Shown here: positions 21,994 through 33,684 of the stretch, in pieces
How the letters are laid out: each line of letters starts with the position of its first letter
Position numbering within the stretch: position 1 is the first letter of the stretch
Assembly: GCA_947359465.1 (NCBI GenBank)
Contig: OX375880.1
Location: forward strand, 13,710,120 to 13,774,119
From: Metellina segmentata
Taxonomy: Eukaryota; Arthropoda; Arachnida; Araneae; Tetragnathidae
DNA length: 64,000 nucleotides
Reading direction: 5' to 3'
Notes under the pieces: generated by a model
What the model was told of the DNA's origin: nothing
Seen by the model: the letters and a program-made list of their open reading frames with translations, nothing else
The model's database searches: none
Program-made: the position numbers and the translations under genes

Positions 21994-22370
21994 TAGTCGT
22001 GGACAAATTTATGAAACAAATGTAATAATTTCAGCATCAAAAACTGACTTACCTCTGTAATGAAGCCTGTTTTTTGATGGTGTAGAAATGCAATAAAATT
22101 AAATTTCAAATTCATATTCGGTTTTCTTCTTCATATAAAAAGGTTAGTTGAAACGACAATTCATCTTTCGATGTTAAAAATGAACAGGTGTGATCACATT
22201 TAAGCTCATCCCGATCCCTCACTTCCACTCGCGTTCAGATAAGCAGTTCGAGCCTCCGTGAGACATCTGTAATACCTCGAACCGCCATCTATAGTGAACA
22301 GCGGGCACTAATGTTTATATTTGTAGCTTGCTTTGTGATAACTAAATACTAAGTGTATGTGTGTTTTCAG

Positions 22371-22545
22371 GTCGGCACTCCTGCGCATGGCAAAGAAACG
22401 CTCTTCCCGCGACGGACTCAACACGGTCAAGTACCGCGTGCTGTGGCGTCACGAATACCCCTCCTACACACACCTGATGGTGGACATCGGGAAACACCAC
22501 AGGTGGCAATTCTTGAACGGACAACGACTCGTAATAAATTTCTGA
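22371..22545 (+). CDS. Beta-1,4-Gal/GalNAc transferase, terminal coding exon
   Basis: The exon begins after GTGTGTTTTCAG and its first base completes the Arg codon from the previous exon. It encodes SALLRMAKKRSSRDGLNTVK, then YRVLWRHEYPSYTHLMVDIG, and ends shortly after with TGA. The stretch from the Asp-Gly-Leu-Asn to the VDIG aligns with the C-terminus of the family (SDGLNSLTYQVL...ITVDIG in human B4GALT1). The protein extends about 16 residues past VDIG, slightly longer than the vertebrate form, including HRWQFLNGQRLVINF. The frame is open with no lesions. A 3' UTR and an AATAAA follow within about 110 bp. Together with the two exons upstream it forms the C-terminal third of the catalytic domain. 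Confidence 0.92.
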
Positions 22546-22651
22546 CTCTTCTTCTTCCCCGTGTCTCTTTCTTGTGTTCTGCCACCACACACAAGCGATC
22601 AACCTGGCCCCCTTGAGAGGGACATTCAGCTAAAAGTGCAATTTGAAGTTT

Positions 22652-22657
22652 AATAAA
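22652..22657 (+). terminator. Polyadenylation signal of the glycosyltransferase gene
   Basis: AATAAA 107 bases past the TGA at 22543-22545, in an AT-rich context. It is the first canonical signal downstream, so the 3' UTR probably ends near 22675. Confidence 0.6.
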
Positions 22658-22841
22658 AATTATAATCAGCCATGTATTACATCACCCCCACAAGTATAGA
22701 ATTCTTAAACATTGCAAAAAAAAAACTATTTTAACCCCCTGGGTACAGATTTATTTAAAAAGTAGTTCGGATTATCGTTTGCACATTAGTTACTGTTATA
22801 TTTTCATATTATCGTCTGTACACTAATCTCTAATAATATAA

Positions 22842-23290
22842 ACTAGCCACTACGTGGCTAGCCCGGCGTTGCCCGTGCCCGTGGAGCAAACCAACACCAC
22901 GGGCAACGCCGTGATGTAAGGTATTAAGCTGGTGTAAAATTTTCCGCAGATTTCAAATCCGTTGAAATTTTTACTCTTTTTTAACCGTCTAGGAGATAGA
23001 AAGAAGAACTTTGACTTCCAATAAAATATTTATTTTGTGGCTGGGAAATCAATCGCACAAAATCAAATAGGAAACAAACAAAATAATCTTCTCCGCGTTT
23101 TGCTGATGAAAAAACTTGGCATGATTCCAAACCCTGACTGCAAGGTCACGTGTGTAAAAGAAGTTATCCAAGTTTGAAAAACCAATGGAGGGTAAAACTA
23201 TTAAATTCATTTAAAAATCTTCTTGATTGAAATTTAAAATTTCGCGAAAAAAACAAACAGACAAACATTTTATTACATAATATTAGAGAA
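22842..23290 (-). mobile_element. Helitron-like element, - orientation
   Basis: The - strand 3' end reads CACGGGCAACGCCGGGCTAG, a short stem, then CTAGT at 22842-22846. The 5' end near 23290 reads TCTCTAATATTATG and is followed by TTTGTCTGTTTG. Terminal TC and CTAG without target duplication fit a Helitron. Confidence 0.55.
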
Positions 23291-23812
23291 GCAAGTCTAC
23301 GTTTTTTTCGCGGCCGAATAATCCTGACGATTCTATGGCACTTACAGCAATGAGATTTAGCACACAGGTAGTCCGAAGTTTTTGCAATTTTTGGATCGCG
23401 GCGAATTTTAAAATTCAATCTAGAAGATTTTTATATGAATTTAATAGTTTTATTCTATACCTGGTTCTTCAAACAGGTTTCTCCGGACACAAGAAGAAAC
23501 GCCCAAATCTAGACTTTTCTACCCACGTGACCTTACCGTCAGCCTTTACAACCAAGCCAGTTTTTTTCATCACGGAGAACACTGACAAAATTCTGAATTT
23601 ATTTTTTTGCTTCCGCTTTCATTTTGCGTCGAGGAATGATTATCCAGCAGAGGATAAAAAAAAGTTTTAACTTTAGTTGTGTAGTTCTTTTTCTATCTCC
23701 TCAACCGTTAAAGATAGAGTAAAAATTACAACGGATTTGAAATCTGCGGAAAATTTTACCCCAAATTAATACCGTACACCACGGTCACGGGCAACGCCGG
23801 GCTAACGACTAG
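23291..23812 (+). mobile_element. Helitron-like element, + orientation, 5'-truncated
   Basis: It shares CTATGGCACTTACAGCAATG and the TCTAGAAGATTTTTA block with 57290-57385 and ends CACGGGCAACGCCGGGCTAA then CTAG at 23809-23812. With the preceding - strand copy it forms a tail-outward inverted pair. Confidence 0.55.
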
Positions 23813-23819
23813 TTATTGT

Positions 23820-25100
23820 TATATTTTCATATTATCGTTTGCACACTAGTTACTGTCATATTTTCGTTTGATAAGAATGGCAACAGTATAAGAGAGATCG
23901 CACATCTTCTGATCTCCGCGTTCATTCCAAAAAAGAATGTCTGATGACGCAGCCTTGCAAATATTTCTATGTATGAAGTCAGATTAAATAAAGTGTATTT
24001 TTGTAGAGAACACGATTGAATGATTGGATTCAAGAAGAGTCTCGTAACACCGATCACTCTTGCCACGAACAGGAATGTACATATTTAATTTTGTCCTAGT
24101 TTTAAGGACGAATTAGACTCTTCGTCCGTAACTTAGTCAAAACAAGTGTATGACGAGTCTCAGTCGTCAAATTTACCAAAGGGGTTAACTATAGTTAGTG
24201 GTGTAAAATTATTCAAGCAATGTAATTACTTGAAATTATTAAAATGTATTAATTCTTTTTTTTCGTAAAAATCCATTAATTATTTTAATTGTATTAATAA
24301 CACTTAAGTAGGTCTAAATATTAAATAATGTTAAAATAAAACTGAAAATGCAATCAAACGTAAACTTATTTTAATTTGTTGATTTATATCTGATGACTAT
24401 AACTAATTTTACACCAAAAATCCAAATCGTCCTTTTTTGGATCATGCACCACGAAACTCCAACTACCAACCAATCGAAAATCGAATTTACTTTCAATTTT
24501 CTATTTAAGAGTAGAGTGGACTCTTTCAGAACAAACATTTATAGTTATTGTCTTACTGTTATAAAAGTTGCAGACTGTTTTTAACTAAAAAGCTTATAAA
24601 TGAAATGTGATCCAAAAATATTACGTTTACATAAAACGTAGTGAAAATTTGTGATATATTGGCAAAAGTTAATATGTCCTGCGCATTTATCATATCTATA
24701 CTGTCAATTTTTATAATCCACGTAGTAATTTCTATTCATATGAATCTAACTAACTATTTATTAAGTGTCTTGTAAGGAAATATTTCGAAATCAGAAGACT
24801 CATAAAATATGAATCGGAGAAAAACGCATGTCTGTAGTAGATTTACAAACTTACTATGTTTTATGCTGCTGAAAAAGTAATCATTATTGAAAATTTCTAT
24901 TTTGCAGAGTTTGATATTAATTAACTCCTTTAAGCTAAAAATCAATTTTTTGGGGGTTTTGAGAGTATTCTGCAACTTAACCTAGAAATTAATTTATAGA
25001 TTAAAATTAATTGCTCGATTGACTTGAGTAACTAAATGGATTACTCAAATATAATGAATAAATAATCGGATTACTTAAAATTGTGTATTTAGTTGATTAA
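23820..25100. other. AT-rich, nothing recognised
   Basis: Several short frames but no motif. Confidence 0.4.
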
Positions 25101-25104
25101 TGTG

Positions 25105-25180
25105 TACAAAGGGGGTTGATGCACATTAAATATCTCGTGGACTCCAAGTTGGTGTGGTGTGGAAGTTTGGAGAGCAAGCA
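25105..25180 (+). repeat. SINE fragment
   Basis: GGGGGTTGATGCACATTAAA and GGTGTGGAAGTTTGGAGAG belong to the SINE body. Head and tail are missing. Confidence 0.6.
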
Positions 25181-25189
25181 GTGCCATCT

Positions 25190-25930
25190 AGTGTCGAAAA
25201 GAAGAGAAAGAATACTTCCAAGCCGTTACTTTCTTTTAGATTGGAATTTGTATAAAAAGCCTATCTTTTGCAAAAAGATGCCAAAAAATATAATTTTTTT
25301 TTGTTTCCAAACTACGAAAATCAAATACTATTGTGAATGGCGAGAAATAGAACATTTAAAATAAGCTGACACAAGCAGCATCAGATGATTATCAATTTAA
25401 TTCTTCTAGAGAAAAAAAAGTACCTTTAAAAAATAACAATTCTGTATTTTAGTATATAAATATAATGATTGATACGTGCGTGTTAAAATGTGTTATATAA
25501 CAGTAAATAAAAATTATCAAAACGAATTTGTGAAACTAAACTGACTTTATAACAATAACAACCTTCAATCAAAAGTAATCAAAAACCATCTTCACGTATA
25601 AATATCAATACAAACAAATTTGGAAGTAACACTTTTTTTTTTTAAATTTCCATTTGCAGGATTACAAAAACTACTGGAGTCAGATGCACAACCAACAATT
25701 TATAATTCAAATAAAAGCAAGTGCAGCCACAGAAATGATTCCCGACTTCCCTATAGTTTTCAAAAAGAAATTTAAGTAACAAAAATTACCTACTCAGCAA
25801 TAGACTCACTTCTACTTTATGCGTCTCAACTAGTCTAAAAAATAAAAAAAGGTTGTGGATTTGTACGTGTGTATATATTCTCTACAAATCTACACCGTTT
25901 GACTAATCCACACGAAATTTGGTACACGTA
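25190..25930. other. AT-rich, nothing recognised
   Basis: No repeat shared with other parts of the window was noticed. Confidence 0.35.
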
Positions 25931-25940
25931 TACTTTAGAA

Positions 25941-26731
25941 CAGTGGTCCCCAACCTTTTTATCGCCGCGAACCATATCAACGTTTGATAATTTTAACGCG
26001 GCCCGCTGAGGGTGGGAGGGACGTTGATTGCTTATATTTTAGATTGTTTTGATTTAATAATTTTAATTTAATTGTATTTAAAGATACCTTCAAAATAAAA
26101 TACAGTTACGCCAAAAAATGAATATAATGTGATTTAACATTTTAACTCACTAGAACGCTAAATCAATGAGAACCCTGGGCTTGTTTCTTTGCAACGAGAC
26201 GGTATCATCTGAGGGTAATAAGAGACAATGACACCCGAAGTGTGCTGCTTATGTCCAGTTTATTCCGCTGTTTTGTTTTGGTTGCTGTCACTGCAGAAAA
26301 CCCCGCTTAACACAGATAGGTTGTCGGGAATTTTCTAGGAATTTAAGTGCTGTGGTGGCAATCTCAAGGTATTCCGCCATGACTTTAATCCAGAACACCG
26401 ACAAAGTTGTCTCGAACGTTGTTCAACTTCAGTTTGGTTTTAAATGCAGCTACTTTGTCTGCCAACTTGAAAACAGTCGTCACATTTGTCAAAATTGGAA
26501 AATAGAGACATACAGAATTCAGAAATCATAATTGAAGCTCTAGTAACAGAACAAATTTCAAGTTCTGATTTACCGCCTCCTAATTTGAGTGGACATTTCA
26601 TAGATAAGAACCGCACAAACCCGAGATAAATACACCAAAGTAAATAAAATGGAAATAATTTAATATTCCTTGGGCGGCCCGGTAATATTTGATCCACGGA
26701 CCGGTACCGGCCAGGGGGTTGGGGACCACTG
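25941..26731 (-). mobile_element. hAT transposon, deleted, second copy
   Basis: Termini CAGTGGTCCCCAACC and GGTTGGGGACCACTG are flanked by perfect 8-bp CTTTAGAA duplications (25933-25940, 26732-26739). It is related to the 7161 element in reverse orientation but more deleted (791 bp). It retains a broken stretch coding MISEFCMSLFSNFDKC. Confidence 0.88.
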
Positions 26732-26739
26732 CTTTAGAA

Positions 26740-27390
26740 CACTTTCGGAAAATATAGACTCTTTCTTTCCTGTCTTCAGACCGATCTGTCGATATGAAAA
26801 TTGTCACACGACCTAAAAATGGCCCTCGAAGCCCCAATTTTAAAATATAAAGTTTGTTTTTTTGCAATAAATGGACATGGATAAGGAAACGCGTTCTACA
26901 TGGTTTGTGTATTTGAGTTAACACAGAGAAATGTCGCGGTCATGTTTTAAACCCTAGCAACGCTGTGTTATTCAGCTAGTTTACAATAAGATTGTGGAAC
27001 GCTAGCCTTACACAGAGAGTAGTATTGAAAAAGTTTACCCGAACTTTAACAATTAACTCGTCTGCAAAAGGTCAAGAACCATAAAAATTTTGAGGAACCA
27101 TTTTTTCCGCACTATTACTTTGAGAATAAAGACAGTTCTTATCTCAGAAGCAGTTATCTTATCTCAGCTTACACACAAAAATGTTACTAAGATGACTCGC
27201 TTCTAGTCAGTGGATGCGAAGTCATTTGGCAGCCTAATACTATGTTTCCTTGCCAGACATGAAATCCGGAGATAAGATATAGTCTTGTTTTGGAAAGGTC
27301 GGAGAACGAATTTACCTCGAGTGTGCTAAGTGGCGACATTGGCAGTCCAATCCAAAAGAGTTGCGATTGTAGATTATAGTGTCTAGTTAA
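26740..27390. other. Nothing recognised
   Basis: Spacer between the hAT and the Harbinger-type element. Confidence 0.35.
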
Positions 27391-27814
27391 GGCCTGGTGC
27401 ACACATCCGGTTTTTCAACGCGCTGATTCGCTGCCGCAACGCAAATGTGGTCTGAGATACATTAGATCCAATGAACACATGCCTACGGCGCAGCTGCGGC
27501 GACGCACGTGAAAATTGTAACGCAGTTCCTCACGGCGCCGCAGACGCGTCTCCGTTCTGAAGTTCCTTTTTTTCATAAATAAATGGAACATAAATAATAA
27601 TTAATAAATGGTTGTATCCAGTAACGTCAATTTTGTTTCAAAATATACTTTTTTTACACCAAGTAAGCGAAATAAACACGTTTTCTTCCATATAATATTT
27701 ATCGCAATTAGCGCGGAATGAGTACTTGCGTCATTTCACGGTTATGTATGCACAGTTGGGTTTCGGTGCCGCAGCGGCGCCGTACGTTGAAAAACCGGAT
27801 GTGTGCACCGGGTC
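27391..27814. mobile_element. Harbinger-type miniature element, complete
   Basis: 424 bp. Termini GGCCTGGTGCACACATCCGG and CCGGATGTGTGCACCGGGTC are each flanked by TAA, a 3-bp target as in PIF/Harbinger elements. No transposase. Interior GC-rich blocks with CGACGCACGTG-type sequence flank an AT-rich centre. Confidence 0.8.
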
Positions 27815-28004
27815 TAAAAATCGAAAAACACCTACCGAAAGTGGACCCATAAATATAGCTGAAGCAAAATATCAATCGCTTATAACCACAAGTGTGGAAA
27901 ATGCTCAGTAAAATTCCTCACATCATATAAAAACTGAAAAATTAAGTTGTTCTATCGAGTCTAAAACAACGCACTGTTTATTAATACTCCGAGGGGTTCA
28001 CAAG

Positions 28005-28210
28005 CAAATCTTCCTTGCATCACTTCTATCCAGTTTTAATCTAGAACAATATAATATTTACAGTTGATTTTATTCTAGAAAGGGATCAGTAGAACCTTTC
28101 CACATTATTCTATTCTGTGGGGAGAAGAACCAATAAAATGTTTAAAATCAATTCTATTAAAAAAAGAGCGATGGAATCTTTCCCCAGAATTCTAATCTAC
28201 GAGGACTAAT
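28005..28210. repeat. Fragment of the 8.3-kb tandem-repeat family
   Basis: It begins CTTCCTTGCATCACTTCTATCC and continues with AATGGAATCTTTCC-like units, as at 8330. Confidence 0.5.
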
Positions 28211-28214
28211 CCGT

Positions 28215-29565
28215 TTATTTGGCAAGTTGCTGACTGAATTAAAGTGCCCAATGAATCGCATAATAAAAATTACACTAGTGGAATGACTATCAGTTGTAGA
28301 AAAGTCCCTATAATGGTTCGATCAAACCCATCAAAATATATTTCATATTGAAATTAAACACAAAAAGAGTATTGTGCTACGTGTTTAAAAACCAAAAGAG
28401 ACAAAATTCCACCACAGTACAGCTCATAATACTAAATTTGTATTAAAGAATATAAGCGTATTTTAGTGATCCCGTATCACATAATAATTAAAAGGAAGTA
28501 TAAAATGTCCAATTACTATTTCAGAAAAATCTTTATTATGGATGACTCGTATTGGAGATAGTTATATATTTTTTAATGGACGGAGCTGTGTTGGGACGCA
28601 TATTAACAACTTTTACCTGGAATAGAAGACATGGGGAAATTTAAGGCCGGCTGATTCGTTGGTTTCAAACTGTCTACTATGACGTCACTACGTGACATCA
28701 TCATTAATGGCGATGCTTCACGAAGCTCTGTCATTACTCATTACTCGGTAGTTTCTACTTGAACTGAAATCCGGTGACAAAACATTTGCAACATAAATAA
28801 CGAATCTATACAACAGATCCCCAGTAATAACGAAAAACTCCCCTGTTTCCGCCTTCTATTCTGTTCAAGGTCCCAAGTGTTCTTTTAAAGTTCGAAAATG
28901 GATTATTTTTTAATCATGCGTGTAGAAACTATACTGTAATTAAAACTAAACACAAAACATTTACGATCAAATAAGGAGTACATGGCACAAGCCGTTGAAC
29001 TGTCGCTTGGTAATCATCTAAAAGTTATCGCTTTCTTTTTTTATTAGTATTCTATTTTCGGTCGAAGCAGTTTCAACTTTTTTTTTTCGCAAACGTTACA
29101 AGAAAATACTGATACTTTTCACACATGCGGAGTGCGCACTATGGGTGAGTGCCGTCATAGATCTCGGAGAGAGATAGCAACGAATCAGTGGGCTTAAAAT
29201 TTCCCCATGGCTTCTATTCCAGGTAAAGGTTGGTAATATGCTGTCGGGACACGGCTTTTAGGTTTAAGGGGTAGAATACGTCAGTGAGTCCATATGGTGA
29301 ATGAGAGTGAGGGAAATTAATGCTGTATTGTTTTAATTTCACACATCAAATGTTCATCGCTCCACACATATATCACAATTGATGCAATCGTTGTTGTTGC
29401 TGAAAGTTGTGGTTCATTTCCGACCTCCATGGGTTGGAGTCCATTATTCAATTAAAAAACATTTATATCATCAGTAGGGAAACTTTTGTTCACACGTTCG
29501 ACGCTTCATGTACAGTACTAAAAACAAAATTCCTCCTACATGGGGTGTATTGTAAGTGAGTTATA
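28215..29565. other. No gene recognised
   Basis: AT-rich sequence. No exon or shared repeat found. Confidence 0.4.
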
Positions 29566-29569
29566 ACCG

Positions 29570-30318
29570 CAACATAAATGCAACTTTCTACATAAATGCA
29601 ACTTTTTGCATAATTGCAACTTTTTACAATTTAGCTTAAAATTAATTTATATGAAATTACTATTTCATTTTTTGCCCTCTGAATCAACTCTTCCATCACG
29701 TGTGTCTGATCTTGCGAACGCCGAAGTATTGCGGATCAAACAAGAAGTTCATGGAAAGAAGGCATTCGTCCCAACAGACGAAAGTTAAATAAATAGCAAG
29801 AAGTACTTTAACACATTGTTTGGCACTCATGATAATCCAGAGCAAACTTTCGTTATTGACTGCAGAGTTTGCGAGGTGAGTTTCGATCACCAATATGTTG
29901 TTTCATTGTAGATGACGTTTTAAAATCCCTGAATGTTGAGCAAAAGGATTTTGCGCCTATATCCTATACAGTATATAATATGACTGCGGCTGCAATCACA
30001 CTCAAGGTGCTTTATCCATGTTACACTTCCTTCACAACTGCAGAAAAAGCCCAATGGAACAATGTCAGGCAACATCAGTCTCTGTTGAGTGCAGTTTTTC
30101 AATGTTAAAGAAATTACTGACTAAGGATCGGCCATTCAACGATATCAACGTTCTTCTGTATTTAATAATGTGCAAATAAATTTTGAATTATTTCATTTTT
30201 TACTAATAATTTATTTTAGTGTATCAAAAATAAATGCAACTTTATTTTCATAAATGCAACTTTAGGGAATGATAAATGCAACTTTTCCCATTTTTACTGC
30301 AACAAAAAAGTTGCCCTA
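29570..30318 (+). mobile_element. hAT-like relic bounded by ATAAATGCAACTTT motifs
   Basis: Three copies of ATAAATGCAACTTT or close variants lie at the left (29574-29630) and three at the right (30228-30290), all in the same direction. Between them is transposase debris, including a hAT C-terminal block. Exact termini and target duplication were not resolved. Confidence 0.5.
29606..30178 (+). pseudogene. hAT-family transposase relic
   Basis: The first 60 codons are open (LPSRVSDLANAEVLRIKQEV). After stops and frame changes, the end of the protein is recognisable as SVSVECSFSMLKKLLTKDRP followed by FNDINVLLYLIMCK and a stop at 30176-30178. This corresponds to the hAT C-terminal dimerisation region (S-x-E-C-x-F-S-x-L). 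Most of the catalytic core is missing. Confidence 0.55.
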
Positions 30319-30584
30319 ATCATCAGATATGCTATTTGCTTTAAACTGAGTGGTAGAGGTACTTAGCACATGTATCAGGCATTTGTTCTCCTTGAAGGTG
30401 CAATTCCAATACTTCAAGAACTTCTTCCGAGCACGTTGAAGCTCAGTATCAGATGTCCGGGTCTTCTTTGATTCACCCTCTCTTGATCTTTCTTCTTTTC
30501 TACGTTTTCTATAGTTCTTCTGGTGTTTATTATGCATATATTTGGACATTTTTATATTTTTGCGAAATTTCAACATTTTGAAGT

Positions 30585-31785
30585 TTTTTATCTAAACAAG
30601 TGTTAAATATTTAGGTTTTTTATTTCTATTATTATTTATAAAGCTCAGAGACGAAACGTCGTGTTCACACAAAGTAGACCGAGGCTAGACTAAAATAATG
30701 TGAGCGGCAGTGCGCATTTTTGTGACTCATCTTTGCGTTGCAATTACATCAACTGATGACGTCAGCACAACATCAGTTAGCTTTTATAACATTCTTTGTT
30801 TAATGCTCTTTTGAACGCGATATCGTTCATTGATGTGTCATTTATAATTTTCAAGTTATTAAGTTTTTCGCACTTACGCTTTTTTTTACACTCAAAAATT
30901 AAGCGTGGTATCCCGGTTTTTAAATATAAGACGTATTCTACGTCAAAAATCGTTTCGTAATAAATATAGAACTTTTATATTCTGAAACTGTTGTGTGTGT
31001 CAACTTTTCCGTAGTCATTTAATAGCAGTATATAATTTGTTCATTTTGCCAATTCACTTAAACTCTAGTTTGAAGACTAGAAAATGTTAGCATGAAGATC
31101 ACTAAAAATAAGTATGGTTACCATATATCATTCGAGAATACTTTAATAACAGTATACTAATAGCATTTCAGCCCGTTTTCAAATTGTGCTTTGTAGGATT
31201 ACAAATAAAGAACTTTGATTTCAATTTCCACCTCTCAAAGTGTAACAGCTCATAGAATAAAAATGTTAAGACAGACTACAATTGGTAAATGCTAACTATT
31301 TGACTTCTAATTGAGACACAAATGTTCTCAAGTTAACATATTGTTTTAAGGTTTGATGTTTTTTACCTTGCATTGTTAGTGTCATCGCAGGAAAACAACA
31401 TTGCCGTAAGAGCCAAGGACGTAACATATGAGTGAATACCAAGTACTGAAAAAGTCTTTCTCGTGGTCAAATCTTTCTGTCATTAACACATTAAGCTCCG
31501 AGATCACTGAGTTTATATTTCAGTTTTCTTCACGCATTAACCAAATTTTCCAAGAAATATTACAGTACGAAAAGATTTTCTGAAAATCGCTCTAAGAGTT
31601 ACAGTATTCACAATTAAACCCTCATCTATACTTGGAATGTTTGAACAAGTTACTTTAAAATAAATATTAACATACCCATTTTAATATTTAAGTATCGAGA
31701 TTAAGTTTGTAACAAAAGTATTATTTCTTACAATTTATATGATTAATCATACATGATTAACGTAGCTTACTGTTGATGATCAATA
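30585..31785. other. No gene recognised
   Basis: AT-rich. The - strand frame 30316-30576 is lysine/arginine-rich and of unknown nature. Confidence 0.35.
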
Positions 31786-31790
31786 TATGT

Positions 31791-32148
31791 TGTAACGTCA
31801 CAGCTGGGAGGTCCCTCTGACCACAGCTTTCATGGTAGTCCATGAATTTATGGCCGGATGGGGGTATCCCCTTCTCTTTGGTCGTTAGCGGCTTCGGAAG
31901 AACGTGTGGGGTCTTCTCTCGAGGAGAGGAGAATCTTGGAAAACCAGAACGTTAGCGGACGCAGGACGACTCTGCTCCGGATTGAGGCCGCGGGACTGAA
32001 ACCCAAAATTGCACAGTATCTATTAGCCTCGAAATAGTTTTAACATATATGTATTCTTATTTAATTTAATTAAATGTGCTGTAATTCTAAATGTCGTTTT
32101 AATTATCTTCAAACCACTCGCCACGCAAACTATACCCACGACGTTACA
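31791..32148 (+). mobile_element. Probable LTR of a Ty3/gypsy or BEL-type retroelement
   Basis: 358 bp beginning TGTAACGTCA and ending GACGTTACA, the short inverted TG...CA ends of an LTR. Just downstream is TTTGGTGCACAGCGAAGG, reminiscent of a primer-binding region. Flanking 5-mers (TATGT and GCACT) do not match, so it may be a 5' LTR whose partner is lost and not a clean solo LTR. Confidence 0.45.
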
Positions 32149-32228
32149 GCACTTGTATTTGGTGCACAGCGAAGGGATAAGAATTCCCAGCATTAGGTTT
32201 CAGTCCCTATCGAGCGGTTTTCGTTTTT

Positions 32229-32540
32229 TATGGTCAACCTGACCAAAGGATAGTTGATGGTCACCCTGACCTAAAAAGATACGGATTTTGCTGGTCTCCC
32301 TGACCAGAGGAGCTTTGCTTGGATTTAGCTGGTCACCCTGACCATAGGAGCTTCATGCGGATTTTGCTGGTCACCCTGACCAGAGGAGCTTCATACGGAT
32401 TTTGCTGGTCACCCTGACCAGAGGAGCTTCAAGCGGATTTAGCTGGTCACCCTGACCAGAGGAGCTTCGAGCGGATGTTGCTGGTCACCCCGACCAGAGA
32501 GCTGCGTTAAATTTTTTATGGTCAAACTGACCAAAGGAAG
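32229..32540. repeat. Minisatellite with TGGTCACCCTGACCA palindrome
   Basis: Units of about 38 bp: the inverted repeat TGGTCA-CCC-TGACCA, then GAGGAGCTTCA and CGGATTTTGC. Seven to nine units, with edge units diverged (GGTCAACCTGACC, GGTCAAACTGACC). It follows the LTR-like segment. Confidence 0.8.
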
Positions 32541-33120
32541 GTTATCCCATCTTGTTAGAATTTGTCTCCAATTTCATCCAGTGAACAACCAGTTCCCGAT
32601 AATTTGTGTGTGTGTGTGTGTGCGCCCTATCTAAGGATATATAGTACTCCAAATCAACTACAAGACATCACGTCAAGTCACGTAAGTACCTTTGTCATAG
32701 CATTGGTTGTGATTAAATTTCATTGCAATTAATTCTCTAATGGCAACATTCCTAATAGAAAACATTAACATTATCACGAACTAACAATCAGAAGATTCTA
32801 GGAGTGTGTGCATATGTATTATATTGTTAGTTTTATTGTTAATTTTAGAGTTTCTGTCTTTTTGCTGTACACATTTAATGGAATTAATCGTTTACTATTT
32901 GAATAGTGTAATTTAGATAGGGTCATTAATGATTGATACTTCGTTAAATGAACTTTGAGTACGTGAGGCTGGTGGTAAAAGCAGGACAGCATCTGACAAT
33001 ATAATTAAAATTGGGGAAACTATTAGCCTTGCCAAAAGAGGAACACTGTACTAAAATTAAAGTACATGCAAATTAGTTAGGGAAAATCCTGCAGACCCAA
33101 CCTGCCCATGTCTCAAATGT

Positions 33121-33684
33121 ATTATCAAAAGGATATATAATCAGTATTATCAAAAGGATATATAATCAGGATTATCAAAAGGATTTATAATCAGTACTTT
33201 CAAAAGGATATATCAGGATTATCAAAAGGATATATAATCAGGATTATCAAAAGGATATATAATCAGGATTATCAAAAGGATCTATAATCAGGATTTTCAA
33301 AAGGATACATAATTAGGATTATCAAAAGGATGCATAATCAGGATTATCAAAAGGATATATAATCAGTATTATCAAAAGGATATATAATCAGGATTATCAA
33401 AAGGATTTATAATCAGTACTTTCAAAAGGATATATCAGGATTATCAAAAGGATATATAATCAGTACTTTCAAAAGGATATATCAGGATTATCAAAAGGAT
33501 ATATAATCAGGATTATCAAAAGGATATATAATCAGGATTATCAAAAGGATATATAATCTGGACTATCAAAAGGATATGTAACCAGTATAATCAAAAGGAT
33601 ATATAATCAGGATTACCAAAAGGATATATAATCAAGGTTATCAAAAGGATATATAATCAAGATTATCAAAAGGATATATAATCA
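33121..33684. repeat. 25-bp minisatellite, about 23 copies
   Basis: Unit GGATTATCAAAAGGATATAT plus AATCA. A shorter variant (GTACTTTCAAAAGGATATATCA, 22 bp) is interspersed at least three times, always followed by the standard unit. This suggests amplification of larger blocks. Confidence 0.9.

Larger units (their letters stand above)
19712..22370 (+). other. Last intron of the glycosyltransferase gene (2.7 kb)
   Basis: GT (19712) to AG (22370). It holds a decayed Tc1 transposase fragment, a short piece of the 8.3-kb tandem-repeat family (about 20630-20720) and a 776-bp inverted-repeat element at 21218. The rest is AT-rich. Confidence 0.85.

Noticed and set aside
30316..30576. Basic 86-residue - strand frame as a small gene
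   Set aside because: Lys/Arg-rich with no recognised domain. It borders a hAT relic and could be a scrap of it, but there is not enough evidence.
33121..33684. Regular 25-bp direct repeats resembling a CRISPR array
   Set aside because: No unique spacers between repeats, and the context is eukaryotic. A minisatellite.
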